DNA of 64,000 bases, from the NCBI GenBank assembly GCA_035296965.1, contig DATGZX010000355.1, positions 32,989 to 96,988 of the forward strand, in the 5' to 3' direction. Every line of letters starts with the position of its first letter. Within the stretch, counting starts at the first letter, position 1. Made by a program: the position numbers and the translations under genes. Below, piece by piece: positions 8,656 to 18,026 of the stretch. The notes beneath the pieces are model-generated. The model searched no databases. It was not told where the DNA came from and worked only from the letters and a program-made list of their open reading frames with translations. Origin of the DNA: DATGZX01 sp035296965. GTDB lineage: Bacteria > Planctomycetota > Planctomycetia > Gemmatales > Gemmataceae.

Positions 8656-8682
8656 CTCACTTGCCTTAAAGGACCATGAATC

Positions 8683-9717
8683 ATGATCAAGCTCGCGCGC
8701 GTGCTGCTGGCATTGGCGGTGTTAGCCAGCCTGACCGGGGTGGCGTACGTAAGCCGGGAGAACGAGTCGAGCGGCAGCAAAATGGCCGACGCGGCAGCCA
8801 AGTTCCTGGGTAGTCTATCGTCGGAGCAAAAAGCAAAAGCGACATTCGCATTTGCCGACAAGGAACGGCTCAACTGGCACTTTGTGCCGCTTCAAGATGA
8901 GAGAAAAAGACCGACAAGGAAAGGACTCCGGCTCGAGGAAATGACGGAAGCACAGCAGGATGCAGCGAAAGGTCTCCTGCGCGCGGGCACGAGCTCGGAC
9001 GGCTACGTCAAGGCCTCCGCGATCATGAGCTTGGAAATCGTGCTGAGAGAGCTCGAGCAGCGCGGCAGTATGGTGCGCAACCCCGGATGGTATTTCTTCA
9101 CCGTGTTCGGAGAACCATCGAAGACCGGCAAATGGGGCTGGCGCGTCGAAGGCCATCACTTGTCGCTCAACTTTGTAGTAGATGGCGGCAAGATCGTAGC
9201 CTCCACGCCCGCCTTCTTCGGCGCCAACCCGGCGACCATGAAGCAGGGACCAAACAAAGGCGCTCGCGTATTACCCGAGGCGGACGATCTTGCCAAGGAG
9301 TTGTTCAAAACACTCGACGACGAACAAAGGAAGGTTGCTTTTCAGAAGGAGCAATTCGCCGAGATACAGGGCAGTACTCCCGCACCCAAGGTTGGCGAGC
9401 CGAAGGGCTTGTCCGCGGCCCAAATGACCGAGTCGCAACGAGCCACGCTCTTGAAGCTGCTCCAGGCCTACGCGGACCGAATGCCGGCGGATATCTCCGC
9501 GGCAGAACTGGCTGAAGTCCGGGAAGCTGGTCTCGATCGCGTATTCTTCGCCTATGCCGGCGGCCTGGAATCGGGCAAGCCGCATACGTATCGCATTCAG
9601 GGGCCGACGTTTGTCGTCGAGTTCCTGAACGTACAAGAAGATTCGGCGAAGAATCCAGCGAACCACATCCACAGCTCCTGGCGTAATATCAAAGGCGATT
9701 TCGGGCTCACAAACTAG
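8683..9717 (+). CDS. DUF3500 protein, membrane-anchored or secreted
   Basis: 344 residues. An N-terminal hydrophobic segment (residues 5-23) suggests export or membrane anchoring. The rest matches DUF3500: FADKERLNWHFVPLQDERK, then a long gap, NPGWYFFTVFGEPS, WGWRVEGHHLSLNF, and near the end NHIHSSWRNIKGDFG. The family is common in planctomycetes and its function is not known to me. AAAGGA stands about 8 nt before the ATG. Likely co-transcribed with the FHA gene. Confidence 0.87.
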   Translation: MIKLARVLLALAVLASLTGVAYVSRENESSGSKMADAAAKFLGSLSSEQKAKATFAFADKERLNWHFVPLQDERKRPTRKGLRLEEMTEAQQDAAKGLLRAGTSSDGYVKASAIMSLEIVLRELEQRGSMVRNPGWYFFTVFGEPSKTGKWGWRVEGHHLSLNFVVDGGKIVASTPAFFGANPATMKQGPNKGARVLPEADDLAKELFKTLDDEQRKVAFQKEQFAEIQGSTPAPKVGEPKGLSAAQMTESQRATLLKLLQAYADRMPADISAAELAEVREAGLDRVFFAYAGGLESGKPHTYRIQGPTFVVEFLNVQEDSAKNPANHIHSSWRNIKGDFGLTN

Positions 9718-9847
9718 CCGACAAGGACACTCTCAGGGCGTCTTGCCGGCATGTCAGATATTGGTCTGGTTCGCAAGATCGAGCGGACCGGCCCGCTGCC
9801 TGTTTGCACGGTCGCGAATTCTCGATCCGCGTAAGTGCTCCAACCCA

Positions 9848-9893
9848 AAAGCGCCCAGAAATCCGACACCCCCCTCGAAAATCTGGGCGCTTT
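9848..9893 (+). terminator. Probable terminator downstream of the DUF3500 gene
   Basis: AAAAGCGCCCAGA pairs with TCTGGGCGCTTTT (13 bp) around a C-rich loop; the 3' arm ends in the T run itself. It can work in either direction. Confidence 0.7.
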
Positions 9894-10049
9894 TCCCCGC
9901 CGTCGATTCCGCGGCACCCGCTCGCGAAAAATCACAAGTATTTTCAAATATGCGTCTTATGACTTTGCCGGCTGTTATTTTGAGTTTTGGCGCGCTGATT
10001 GCTCCTAACTCATCGTCATCTTGAAAGGCTTTTGCCTCTCATCGGATGA

Positions 10050-10290
10050 TTGACGATTTCTCAGGTAAGTAGCCGGGCAGCGGCCCGGTTCGCACCCGAT
10101 CTCGCCTTGGGTGCAAATGTGTGGCGACGACGGCCCGGTCGTCGCCATCTCGCCCCTCTCCGGAACTTGAAGAGGTGCTTGCCCCCGCGCCCGGGGTATG
10201 ATGTCGGCGAAGGGGTCGCTGAGTATCGAGGTCTGCCCTACCCATCGCCCAGGACCTTGGGCTTACGACTCCTTCTGCCGGCATGATTTG
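10050..10290 (+). ncRNA. Hairpin-rich intergenic stretch, candidate structured RNA or leader
   Basis: About 240 nt between a terminator and the Nudix gene contain at least four strong local stems: CCGGGC/GCCCGG (10073-10088), GCACCC/GGGTGC (10092-10114), GGCGACGA/TCGTCGCC (10123-10146) and GCCCA/TGGGC (about 10247-10262), and no convincing reading frame on either strand. A TTTGATTTTT run follows near 10286-10296. No known riboswitch or housekeeping RNA motif was recognised. It could be a free-standing RNA or the 5' leader of the Nudix gene. Confidence 0.35.
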
Positions 10291-10325
10291 ATTTTTCCCA
10301 GCCACATCTCGCCACCGGGCAGGAT

Positions 10326-10754
10326 ATGAAGCAGTCCGCGGGTACGCTCCTCTATCGCCAAAGCAATGGCCAGCTAGAAGTGCTCCTGGTTCATCCGTCG
10401 GGTGCCTACAACCGCAAGTCGCCCTGGAGTATCCCCAAGGGCGAGCCCGAAGAAGGCGTCGGGTTGGAAGATACCGCCCGCCGCGAGACTCTCGAAGAAA
10501 CCGGGATCACTGCCGGGCCTCTCGTGCCGCTGGGGCATGCCGATTATCGTAAGAGCCGCAAGCGTATTCACTGCTTTGCCGGCCTCGCGCCGGTCGATGC
10601 CGCGCCAACTTGCGCTTCGTGGGAAGTCGATCAAGCACAATTCATGAGCATTGGCGAAGCGCGCAAACAGCTCCATCCCGATCAGTGCATTTTTCTCGAT
10701 CGTCTGGCAACGTATCTCGCCGGAGGGCAATCGCCGCCCTCCGGCGCCCCTTAG
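10326..10754 (+). CDS. Nudix hydrolase (COG4119-like)
   Basis: 142 residues. The Nudix box is visible at G39-I61 (WSIPKGEPEEGV, then RRETLEETGI), so it should hydrolyse a nucleoside diphosphate linked to another moiety. The metal-binding RExxEE is intact (E54, E57, E58), but the earlier Glu of the box (position 45) is Val. The overall layout, with SAGTLLYR at the start and FLDRLATYL near the end, resembles the COG4119 predicted NTP pyrophosphohydrolases. The stop codon overlaps the end of the convergent PfkB kinase gene by 4 nt. Confidence 0.88.
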   Translation: MKQSAGTLLYRQSNGQLEVLLVHPSGAYNRKSPWSIPKGEPEEGVGLEDTARRETLEETGITAGPLVPLGHADYRKSRKRIHCFAGLAPVDAAPTCASWEVDQAQFMSIGEARKQLHPDQCIFLDRLATYLAGGQSPPSGAP

Positions 10755-11710
10755 ATGTGTTCGATTTGCAAATGATGCTCGCTGAGAAACCTCTCACATT
10801 CAGCCCGAGTGAAGACGCCGGGAGTCGTGCCAATCGCGCGCACGCAGCTAGCCCCCAGGGCGCTGGCCACGCATAGGCAATCCTCGGCGCTCCAGTCCTG
10901 GAGCAGGCCGAAGATGTAGCCTGCCCCAAAGGCATCGCCTCCTCCGCTCCCGTCCACGAACGGCATCTGGAAGACTCCGGAACGTAAACGGGCCGTTTCG
11001 CTCACCAGCACCGCGCCGTCCGCGCCCAGCGTAATGACAGCCGTCCTTGCCCCCATCTGGCGGAACAGCTCAGCCTGGCGTACCGGTTCCTTCTCACCGG
11101 TAATAAGTTCCGCCTCATGGTTGTTGGGCATGAAGACATCGACGTGCGGCAGTAATGCCCTGAGCCGCGACAGATACTCGGCCGGGCCCGGCGTGGCCAC
11201 GTCCAAAACGGTTTTGGCTCCTGCCTTGCGTGCCGCGGCGAAGACCGGCACCAACTCCTCCTGGCACAGCTTCGACATCAGCAGGTAGCCGCCGAGATAG
11301 AGAACCCTGCATTGCTGCACGCGTTCCAGCGGGATGTCCGCGGCCCTGAATTCGGCGTTGGCACCAAACGTGTGAATGAACCGGCGGTCCTGGCCGGCTA
11401 CATTGACGATCATCGTTTGGCTGGTATCGGCATCAGGCGTCAAGAGGACGTTCGAGACGTCGACGCCGTGATCGCGCAGCATGCCGGAAACGACTCGGCC
11501 GAAGACGTCGCTCCCTACCCTTCCCACGACGCTGGCGCGCACGCCCATTTTCGCGAGGTCGACGGCAACGTTCGCGGCACAGCCGCCAATGGTCAGAATC
11601 AGCCTGTCTGCCATAACCAGCTCGCCGGCTGCCGGCAGGTGTGAAATCGGTGAACTCACATGGTCGGCGACCACGATACCGGCGCACAAGACCTCGGGAT
11701 GATCGTGCAT
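10751..11710 (-). CDS. PfkB-family carbohydrate kinase
   Basis: 319 residues. Ribokinase-fold sugar kinase: the N-terminal GGCAANVAVDLAKMG and VGRVGSDVFG motifs bind the sugar, and VDGSGGGDAFGAGYIFGL holds the anion hole and the catalytic Asp (GGGD in place of GAGD). MPNNHEAELITGE is the usual NxxE phosphate/metal motif. The substrate cannot be told from sequence. Convergent with the Nudix gene and separated by 255 bp from the divergent DUF1549 gene. Confidence 0.9.
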   Translation of the reverse strand: MHDHPEVLCAGIVVADHVSSPISHLPAAGELVMADRLILTIGGCAANVAVDLAKMGVRASVVGRVGSDVFGRVVSGMLRDHGVDVSNVLLTPDADTSQTMIVNVAGQDRRFIHTFGANAEFRAADIPLERVQQCRVLYLGGYLLMSKLCQEELVPVFAAARKAGAKTVLDVATPGPAEYLSRLRALLPHVDVFMPNNHEAELITGEKEPVRQAELFRQMGARTAVITLGADGAVLVSETARLRSGVFQMPFVDGSGGGDAFGAGYIFGLLQDWSAEDCLCVASALGASCVRAIGTTPGVFTRAECERFLSEHHLQIEHI

Positions 11711-11965
11711 CGTCGCTTTCGGTGCCTCAGGATGGGTTTCGGTTGCGGTTTCAAGCGATTCTACCCTGGGGCCGCCTGTTTGCCAGGCCTTGCGGAACTT
11801 TTCGATTCATGGTCAAAAGATTTGACGGGTCCTGCCCATTTCGGATAGCCTGATGGATGAGAATATGGGAGCACAGCAAGAACAGATCGAACCCGCCAGA
11901 CCAAGCTGAGATTGTTGGTGCTCAACCACCTTGCCTCCCGCCTCTTTCTTTGCCGAGCGAATGCC

Positions 11966-13609
11966 ATGACCGATCGGTGCAGCACCCTTGGAGTCCTCGT
12001 ATTGGCAGCGTGTGGTTGCGCCGTCATGGGCACTGCCCGCTCCAGTGCGGCCGCAAGAGACGAATATTGGACCGGCTGGCGGGCCCGGCAGCGGGCGGAG
12101 ACGGCATCGTTACCGAAACCTCCCGTCCCCGTGCCGGGTAAAGGCGCAGCCATCGATCGCTTTCTTGCCGCTTACTGGGCCAAGCACAACTTCGAACCCA
12201 TGAACGTTGTCGATGACTCCGCGTTCGCCAGGCGCGTCTATCTCGATGTCATCGGGCTTTTGCCAACAGCCGAACAGCTGGAACAGTTCCGGCACGACCG
12301 CAACCCAGACAAACGAGGGAAACTGGTCGATTCCTTGCTCGCGGACAAGCAAGGTTACGCCGAACACTGGATGTCTTTTTGGAACGATCTGCTGCGCAAC
12401 GACGAACAGACCAATATCGATGGTCTGCGCAAGCCGATTACCTCCTGGTTGTATGTGTCCTTGCTGGAAAACAAGCCGGTCGACCTGTTCGTCGCCGAAT
12501 TGTTGAACCCCGGCAAGGATGGTCCGGATGGCTATCTCAAGGGTGTCAACTGGCGCGGACGCGTCAACGCCAGCCAGACGCCTCCTGTGCAGGCTGCTCA
12601 AAATGTTTCGCAGGTCTTTCTGGCGAGTGCCCTCAAATGTGCTTCCTGTCATGACAGCTTCGTCAACCAGTGGAAACTGGCGCAGGCGTATGGCCTGGCA
12701 AGCTTTTTCTCTCCGCAAGATCTGGAAATGCATCGCTGCGATAAACCGACTGGTCGCATCGCCGCGCCGAAGTTTCTCTTTCCAGGCCTGGGAGAAGTGC
12801 CGGCCGGGGCCGATCTATCGGCACGTCATCGCGCCGTGGCCGAGATGGTCACTCGACCCAAGAACCCGCGCTTTGCCAAGACCATGGTAAATCGGCTGTG
12901 GAAGCGGCTTTTGGGCCGGGGATTGTTCGAGCCAGTGGACGATTTCGATAGCAAGCCTGCCCATAGCGATCTACTGGAATGGCTTGCATTCGATTTCATG
13001 GAGCATGATTACGACGCCAAGCACACCCTGCGGCTGATTCTGCTGTCGCGTGTGTACCAATCGCCCGTGAGCCATCTGAAGCCAGCCAGTGCCAAAGAAC
13101 TGCCGCTGCTCATCGGGCCTGTGGAGCGTCGCTTGACCAGCGAGCAATACCTGGACGCTATTTCCCAGGTCACCGGCTATTGGCCGAAGACCGACACGAT
13201 GGCGGTCAGAGTGGCCAATCCCCACATCCGCGCCTGGCGGCAGCGCAAGCCGGACGCACTTGCCTCCGCGCTCGGCCGGCCGAATCGCGAACAGGTGTGC
13301 ACCGAGCGAAATCAAGACAGCACCGTCCTGCAGGCCCTTGAATTGGTTAACGGCAGCGCATTGAATCAAAGGCTCCAGGGAGGTGCAAAGCATCTCCTGG
13401 CCAGCGAATGGGGAAGTGAGCAACAAACGGCGAAGGTTGTCGAGGCACTCTACTGTCGTGCACTGGGCCGTTTGCCCGGGCGTGCTGAAATCGACTTGGT
13501 GCAGCCTCTGCTGGGTTCGCCACAGGAAAAGGCTGAGTCTCGGCAGGAGGGATGGGAAGACGCCTTGTGGGGCATGTTCATGAACCCAGAGTTCCAATTC
13601 ATCCGCTGA
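11966..13609 (+). CDS. DUF1549 (PSD1-type) secreted protein with one CxxCH motif
   Basis: 547 residues. An N-terminal signal peptide (MTDRCSTLGVLVLAACGC onward, cut near SSAAARD) is followed by the DUF1549 domain (AIDRFLAAYWAKH, FARRVYLDVIGLLPTAEQL) and a DUF1553-like C-terminal region (NPRFAKTMVNRLWKRLLGRG, ILLSRVYQSP, EQYLDAISQVTG). One heme-type CxxCH lies in ALKCASCHDSFVNQW. Such proteins are abundant in planctomycetes and always travel with DUF1501 genes, as here 40 bp downstream; their role is thought to concern surface or polysaccharide metabolism but is not established. An upstream in-frame TTG is possible, but the signal peptide argues for ATG 11966. Confidence 0.9.
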   Translation: MTDRCSTLGVLVLAACGCAVMGTARSSAAARDEYWTGWRARQRAETASLPKPPVPVPGKGAAIDRFLAAYWAKHNFEPMNVVDDSAFARRVYLDVIGLLPTAEQLEQFRHDRNPDKRGKLVDSLLADKQGYAEHWMSFWNDLLRNDEQTNIDGLRKPITSWLYVSLLENKPVDLFVAELLNPGKDGPDGYLKGVNWRGRVNASQTPPVQAAQNVSQVFLASALKCASCHDSFVNQWKLAQAYGLASFFSPQDLEMHRCDKPTGRIAAPKFLFPGLGEVPAGADLSARHRAVAEMVTRPKNPRFAKTMVNRLWKRLLGRGLFEPVDDFDSKPAHSDLLEWLAFDFMEHDYDAKHTLRLILLSRVYQSPVSHLKPASAKELPLLIGPVERRLTSEQYLDAISQVTGYWPKTDTMAVRVANPHIRAWRQRKPDALASALGRPNREQVCTERNQDSTVLQALELVNGSALNQRLQGGAKHLLASEWGSEQQTAKVVEALYCRALGRLPGRAEIDLVQPLLGSPQEKAESRQEGWEDALWGMFMNPEFQFIR

Positions 13610-13649
13610 TGGCGCCCTGCCACGAGAAATCTTCAGGAGAACTGTATCG

Positions 13650-15065
13650 ATGACTGGCCAACCTCTCACACGTCGCGATTTCTTGCGCGCCGGCTGCCTG
13701 GCGGGGACGAGCGCCATCCTTGGATCACAGCTGCGGGCCGACGAGGACAAAACAAGAAAACTCGAGCCGACGGCTGATTGCCTCGTCGTGTTATGGATGG
13801 CAGGAGGTCAAGCCTCCACCGAAACGTGGGACCCGAAGAAATACACGCCCTTCGAGCGCGGCATGGAGGCGAAGGCCGTCTACTCCACCTTTCGCTCGAT
13901 CCCAACCAGCGTGGATGGCATCCAGATTTCGGAAGGTCTGCCGAACATCGCCAAGGTGATGCACCATGGCGCGCTTGTGCGCACATTCAAGGCCGGCGAT
14001 CTCGGCTTCATTCTGCATTCGCGCCATCAGTACCACTGGCACACCGGCTATATCCCGCCGCAGCCGGTGGCGGCGCCGCACATTGGTGCTGTCATCTCGC
14101 GAACGCTCGGCCCGCGTCACCCGGATGTGCCGGCATTCATCGATATCGGGCAGCGTTCCGCCGGCGGCGAAGATTTCGAAGTTAAGGCGTTTCAGACGGC
14201 AGGCTTTCTTGGGGCCTCTCATGGACCGTTTCTAGTGCCGGAGCCGGCCCAGGCGGTCGATACGGTGCGGCCGCCTGCCGGCATGTCCAGCAAGCGTTTC
14301 AAGGAACGCCACGATCTCTATATCAAAACGCTGCAAGCTCGGCGGCAAGCGGCAGGGCTTGATCCCAAGGAAGAGGAATTTGTGAAATCGATCGAGGGAG
14401 CGCACCGTTTCCTCAATTCACCGGCAGCCAAAGCATTCGATCTCAGCCTGGAACCCAAGGACAGCTACCAGGCCTATAACACGGGACGCTTCGGTCTCGG
14501 TTGCTTGCTGGCGAGGCGGCTGGTTGAAGCCGGGGCCCGCTTCATCGAGGTGAGCACCGAGTACGTCCCCTTCCTGGGCTGGGACACGCATGAGAACGGC
14601 CACAGCAGGATGGTCGACATGATGAAGCTGATCGATGCGCCGATTGCCCGCCTGGTCCGCGATCTGGAAGAGCGCAAGCTTCTCTCCCGTACGCTAATCG
14701 TGATCGCGTCCGAATTTAGCCGAGACATGCTCACCGAGGGGAAGCCCGACAAGCCGGTAAAAGATCAGGTGACAGTCCCCGATCGCGTTGCCGAGGAAAA
14801 GCATTACGGTATGCACCGCCATTTTACCGGTGCAGGCGGCGTCGTGCTCTATGGCGGCGGCATGAAGCGTGGCTACCTGCACGGCAAGACCGCGGATGAA
14901 CGGCCGTTCGTGACGATCAAGGATCCAGTGACCATCCCCAATCTTCACGCCACGCTCTACCGGGCAATGGGCATACGGGCTGACCTGTCCTACGAGGTGG
15001 AGAACAGGCCGGTTTTCGTGACGGAGGATGGGAAGGGGAAAGTTGTCGAGGAGCTCTTCGCCTAG
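13650..15065 (+). CDS. DUF1501 protein, Tat-exported
   Basis: 471 residues. The N-terminus has a twin-arginine signal (LTRRDFLRAGCLAGTSA). The body shows DUF1501/sulfatase-like features: CLVVLWMAGGQASTETWDPK, ARRLVEAGARFIEVSTEY, GWDTHENG, LIVIASEFSRD. It is the partner of the DUF1549 gene 40 bp upstream, CAGGAG precedes its ATG, and the two form an operon. The TAG stop codon coincides with the first bases of a repeat element (15063-15358), as also happens at the second DUF1501 gene (29023-30246). Confidence 0.92.
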   Translation: MTGQPLTRRDFLRAGCLAGTSAILGSQLRADEDKTRKLEPTADCLVVLWMAGGQASTETWDPKKYTPFERGMEAKAVYSTFRSIPTSVDGIQISEGLPNIAKVMHHGALVRTFKAGDLGFILHSRHQYHWHTGYIPPQPVAAPHIGAVISRTLGPRHPDVPAFIDIGQRSAGGEDFEVKAFQTAGFLGASHGPFLVPEPAQAVDTVRPPAGMSSKRFKERHDLYIKTLQARRQAAGLDPKEEEFVKSIEGAHRFLNSPAAKAFDLSLEPKDSYQAYNTGRFGLGCLLARRLVEAGARFIEVSTEYVPFLGWDTHENGHSRMVDMMKLIDAPIARLVRDLEERKLLSRTLIVIASEFSRDMLTEGKPDKPVKDQVTVPDRVAEEKHYGMHRHFTGAGGVVLYGGGMKRGYLHGKTADERPFVTIKDPVTIPNLHATLYRAMGIRADLSYEVENRPVFVTEDGKGKVVEELFA

Positions 15066-15358
15066 TGCATCTTCAAGGCTAACTTGTGGGGCCGGAGCAC
15101 GAGGTCAGAGAGAACCGCAAAGCAAATGGCGGAATCGAAAATGTCATGTCATGTTATGTCATGTAAAAGGGGGGTAGGCAGACGGCTTGTCTGACAAAAG
15201 GAGCATTCCGCAAGTGACTCTCCTGAAAAGGATTACACCCCAGCTCGGACCTTGGACCAATGGCAGTTGAACATGACATTTGTCATGTGTACTGATGTAC
15301 ACACATCTAAGGATTCTAAATCCATTTCTTTGCCCCAAAATCAAGACTTGAGCACGCA
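15063..15358. mobile_element. About 296-bp MITE-like repeat, copy A
   Basis: Homologous along its whole length to 30244-30539. Both copies start with TAGTGC, share the core GTTATGTCATGTAAAAGG and the block GGCAGACGGCTTG versus GCCAGACTACTTG, and end with CCCCAAAATCAAGA. The two ends of each copy are imperfect inverted repeats of about 29 bp terminating in a TTTTGGGG-like block. The element contains the palindromic block TGTCATGTGTACTGATGTAC. Short open frames inside are not conserved between the copies, so it is judged non-coding. In both places the leading TAG is the stop codon of a DUF1501 gene. Confidence 0.75.
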
Positions 15359-15377
15359 CCGGGCATAGGCGCGCCAT

Positions 15378-16724
15378 TTAATCTGTGCTTGTATCCAAAG
15401 GCTTCGTTACGTCGACTCCTTGCCAGCAGAGCCCTCCCAGCCAGACGCTGCCGGCGAAGACAGCGAACAGGATTCCCGAATGGTTTGCCTGGAGTAGGTA
15501 GCCAGCCAATAGATTCCCGGCTGCTCCGGCAAAGCTGCCAATCATGTTCATTGCACCCCCGAGTGTTCCCGCATAGCGCTCACCAATATCCGCGCACGCG
15601 GCCCAGGCGGGCCCCATGGCCAGGTCGTTGCAGAAGAAGATCAAGCAGAGCAAGAACCCCAGCATCCAAGTATCCTGCACTCCATTGAGGAAAAGCCAGG
15701 CGATGCCGCCGATCAGCGTACCGCAAGTACCATTGAGCCTGCGCCCCCATTTCCTGTTCCCGGTGCGGCGAATGATCAAGTCCGAAAGGAAACCACCGCC
15801 CACGCAAGCTACCAGGCCACATGCGAAGGGCAAGCCAGATAGCCAGCTCGTTACGCCATCGGAAAGCCCTCGGTGATTCCTTAGGTATGTTGGCAACAGC
15901 GTAACGTAGAAATTCGCAGCAAATCCGCCAAAGCCGTACATGAGACACAAAGCCCAGACTCCACGGGAGCGCAGCACTTTTGCCCATGGCATCTTTAGAT
16001 GGCCGCTGCTACGCGGGGCGCGCCCGCTCACGATCAGCTCTCGCTCGGCTGCGTTCACACGTCTTGTTTCCTCCGGCCGGTTCCGATACCAGGGCCAAAA
16101 CATACCGCACCAGAGAAGACCGAACCCGGAGATGATCCAGAGCGGCGTCTGCCAGTTGGCCATTCTCAGCATCAGCCAGCCGAGAAATACAGGCACGATC
16201 AATCCGCCCACCCTGCTGGACATCCAGATGAGCCCCTGGGCCGTACCCCGTTCTTGCATGGGCATCCAGTCGGTCATCATCCGCGCGATGAGTGGAAAGC
16301 CGCCGGCTTGGAACGCGCCGAAGGCAAAACGCAATGCAAGAAGGACCAGAAGAGGCAGCATCCATTGGTGCGGCAGGTAGATCGTCAGGGCCACACACCC
16401 GGTGAGCAGGGACCAGCCCAAGACCAGCAATGTGAGCAAATGCCGGACGCCGAATTTATCCCCAAGCAAACCCGCAGGCATTTCGAAGACGCCATAGGAG
16501 AATAGGAACGTGGCCGTCAGCCAGCTCAGGTGGACATCATCGAGACCTAGGTCTTTCTGCAGCTCCGGAAGTGCTCGGGCAAAGCCCACTCGATGGATGT
16601 AGGTCACCACAGCCAGCGTGCAAGCCGCGAACAAGACCTGATAGCGCACCCGCGTGGGTCGAGCGGCGGACATTTCTGCCGCCGCAAGCGCCGTTTCAGG
16701 AACGAGCGGATTGCTACTTCCCAT
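15378..16724 (-). CDS. MFS transporter (ACS-like family)
   Basis: 448 residues with about 12 hydrophobic helices. The TYIHRVGFARALPELQKDLG segment after the first helix and the FGFxxxxP-like SYGVFEMPAGLLGDKFGVRH loop match the anion:cation symporter family of the major facilitator superfamily (hexuronates, glucarate, phthalate and similar acids). The substrate is not determined by sequence. The start overlaps the end of the ribokinase gene by 11 nt, so transport and phosphorylation of a sugar or sugar acid are probably linked. Confidence 0.88.
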   Translation of the reverse strand: MGSSNPLVPETALAAAEMSAARPTRVRYQVLFAACTLAVVTYIHRVGFARALPELQKDLGLDDVHLSWLTATFLFSYGVFEMPAGLLGDKFGVRHLLTLLVLGWSLLTGCVALTIYLPHQWMLPLLVLLALRFAFGAFQAGGFPLIARMMTDWMPMQERGTAQGLIWMSSRVGGLIVPVFLGWLMLRMANWQTPLWIISGFGLLWCGMFWPWYRNRPEETRRVNAAERELIVSGRAPRSSGHLKMPWAKVLRSRGVWALCLMYGFGGFAANFYVTLLPTYLRNHRGLSDGVTSWLSGLPFACGLVACVGGGFLSDLIIRRTGNRKWGRRLNGTCGTLIGGIAWLFLNGVQDTWMLGFLLCLIFFCNDLAMGPAWAACADIGERYAGTLGGAMNMIGSFAGAAGNLLAGYLLQANHSGILFAVFAGSVWLGGLCWQGVDVTKPLDTSTD

Positions 16725-17670
16725 GGTGGAACTTTCGCAGGAACTCCTCGACCTCGGCTCTCAGCGCCATGGATGGCTGGGCGCCATTCCGAGTTGTCGC
16801 CAGCGCTCCGGCCGCATTTGCAAACGTGACCGCCTGCTCCATCTCCTTGCCTTCCGCCAGAGCCACGGCGAGCGCCCCGGAGAAGGCATCGCCCGCCGCC
16901 GTGGCATCCACAACAGACACCGGGAAAGTCGGAATCAAATGTTCCCATGTTTTGTCGGCGAGATAGGCGCCGCGCTCGCCGAGCGTGATAATCACTGTTT
17001 TCGGGCCAAAGGACAGCAGCTTTCGCGCGGCAAGCGATTCCCAGGATGATTGGCCTGGGCTGGCAGCTCCCTCCGCGGCGCTGCCGGTGAGCAATTCCGC
17101 CTCGGTCTCATTTGGCGTGAGCACGGTTACCTTTGAATACAGCGCGGCCGGCAGCGGCTGCGCTGGCGCGGGGTTCAGGATTACAGGCACGCCACATTCG
17201 GCGGCCAGGGTGATTGCATACTCTACCGTGGGCAAATAGACTTCTAGCTGGCAAAGGACCATATCGGCCGATTGCAGAACGGACTTGGCCGCATCGACGT
17301 CGCGCTTCGAGCAGGCCATGTTCGCCTCGGGGACGATCACGATAGCATTGTGGCCTTCCGCATCCACATGAATGCAGCACGCGGCCGTCTTCACCGTCGG
17401 ATCACGTTTGACGAATTCCGCGCTGACGCCGCTCTCCTTGAGGTCGGCGAGCAAGCGCTCTCCCAGAAAATCGTCCCCTACCCTGCCGATGAGAAAAACC
17501 TCGGCACCCAGTCGGCTTGCCTGCACAGCCTGATTCGCGCCCTTCCCTCCTGGGAACATGCCGAACATCTCGCCCAAGATGGTCTCCCCTTTCCGCGGCA
17601 ACCGCTGTGCCTTGGCGACAAAATCGAACACCAAACTACCGATCACAACGATGCAGGGCCGCTTGCTCAT
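16714..17670 (-). CDS. rbsK: Ribokinase-type PfkB sugar kinase
   Basis: 318 residues. The ribokinase signature GGKGANQAVQASRLGAEV is present, along with LIGRVGDDFLGERLL, a TPNETEAELLTG motif and the catalytic segment VVDATAAGDAFSGALAVAL (ATAAGD in place of DTTGAGD, with the catalytic Asp kept). It should phosphorylate ribose or a similar sugar. First gene of a two-gene operon with the MFS transporter; a 95-bp palindrome lies upstream at 17828-17922. Confidence 0.9.
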   Translation of the reverse strand: MSKRPCIVVIGSLVFDFVAKAQRLPRKGETILGEMFGMFPGGKGANQAVQASRLGAEVFLIGRVGDDFLGERLLADLKESGVSAEFVKRDPTVKTAACCIHVDAEGHNAIVIVPEANMACSKRDVDAAKSVLQSADMVLCQLEVYLPTVEYAITLAAECGVPVILNPAPAQPLPAALYSKVTVLTPNETEAELLTGSAAEGAASPGQSSWESLAARKLLSFGPKTVIITLGERGAYLADKTWEHLIPTFPVSVVDATAAGDAFSGALAVALAEGKEMEQAVTFANAAGALATTRNGAQPSMALRAEVEEFLRKFHHGK

Positions 17671-17827
17671 GCTTCCCTCTGGAGGATGCGGAAAACTATC
17701 GCCCTGTTTATCGGAGAAAACAGTGGCAAATGCAACAGTTCGTGCGAAACTAATAAACCGATAGGGTGCAGTCCCTCTGAATTTGGTAACGCGAGAATGA
17801 TGGCCAGACCCGTTCCTGCATATAATC

Positions 17828-17922
17828 TTCGTTTAACCGCGAGCCAGCGGCGAGCGCGTGTACAATCAGGACGCTGTTTCCCTTCTGTACACGCGCTCGC
17901 CGCTGGCTCGCGGTTAAACGAA
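17828..17922. repeat. Large perfect palindrome (37-bp arms, 21-bp loop)
   Basis: The arm at 17828-17864 (beginning TTCGTTTAACCGCGAGCCAG) is the exact reverse complement of 17886-17922, with a 21-bp spacer. It lies between two divergent genes, so it is not an ordinary terminator. The GAGCCAGCGGCGAGCG core is a sequence I associate with REP-like repeats of planctomycete genomes. As RNA or single-stranded DNA it would form a very stable hairpin. Confidence 0.9.
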
Positions 17923-18026
17923 TGAGCTTGGGAACGTTGGGGACCCGTCCCATGTGACTAGAGCGATTTGCCCCTACCAGATTCCAAGAGGACGACAGGT
18001 TTTCCCTTCCGCGGAGCAATCAGCCC

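Noticed and set aside
9743..10024. 93-codon frame downstream of the DUF3500 gene
   Set aside because: It runs through a clear terminator hairpin, has no ribosome-binding site and no recognisable sequence.
10039..10305. Minus-strand frame (88 codons) in the hairpin-rich stretch
   Set aside because: Composition follows the GC-rich stems; no ribosome-binding site and no family pattern.
15159..15377. 72-codon minus-strand frame inside repeat copy A
   Set aside because: The translation is partly similar to the minus-strand frame of copy B, but this follows from DNA homology; there is no start signal and the frames differ in extent.
17750..18019. Minus-strand frame covering the large palindrome
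   Set aside because: Its apparent repeat motif arises because the palindrome reads the same on both strands.
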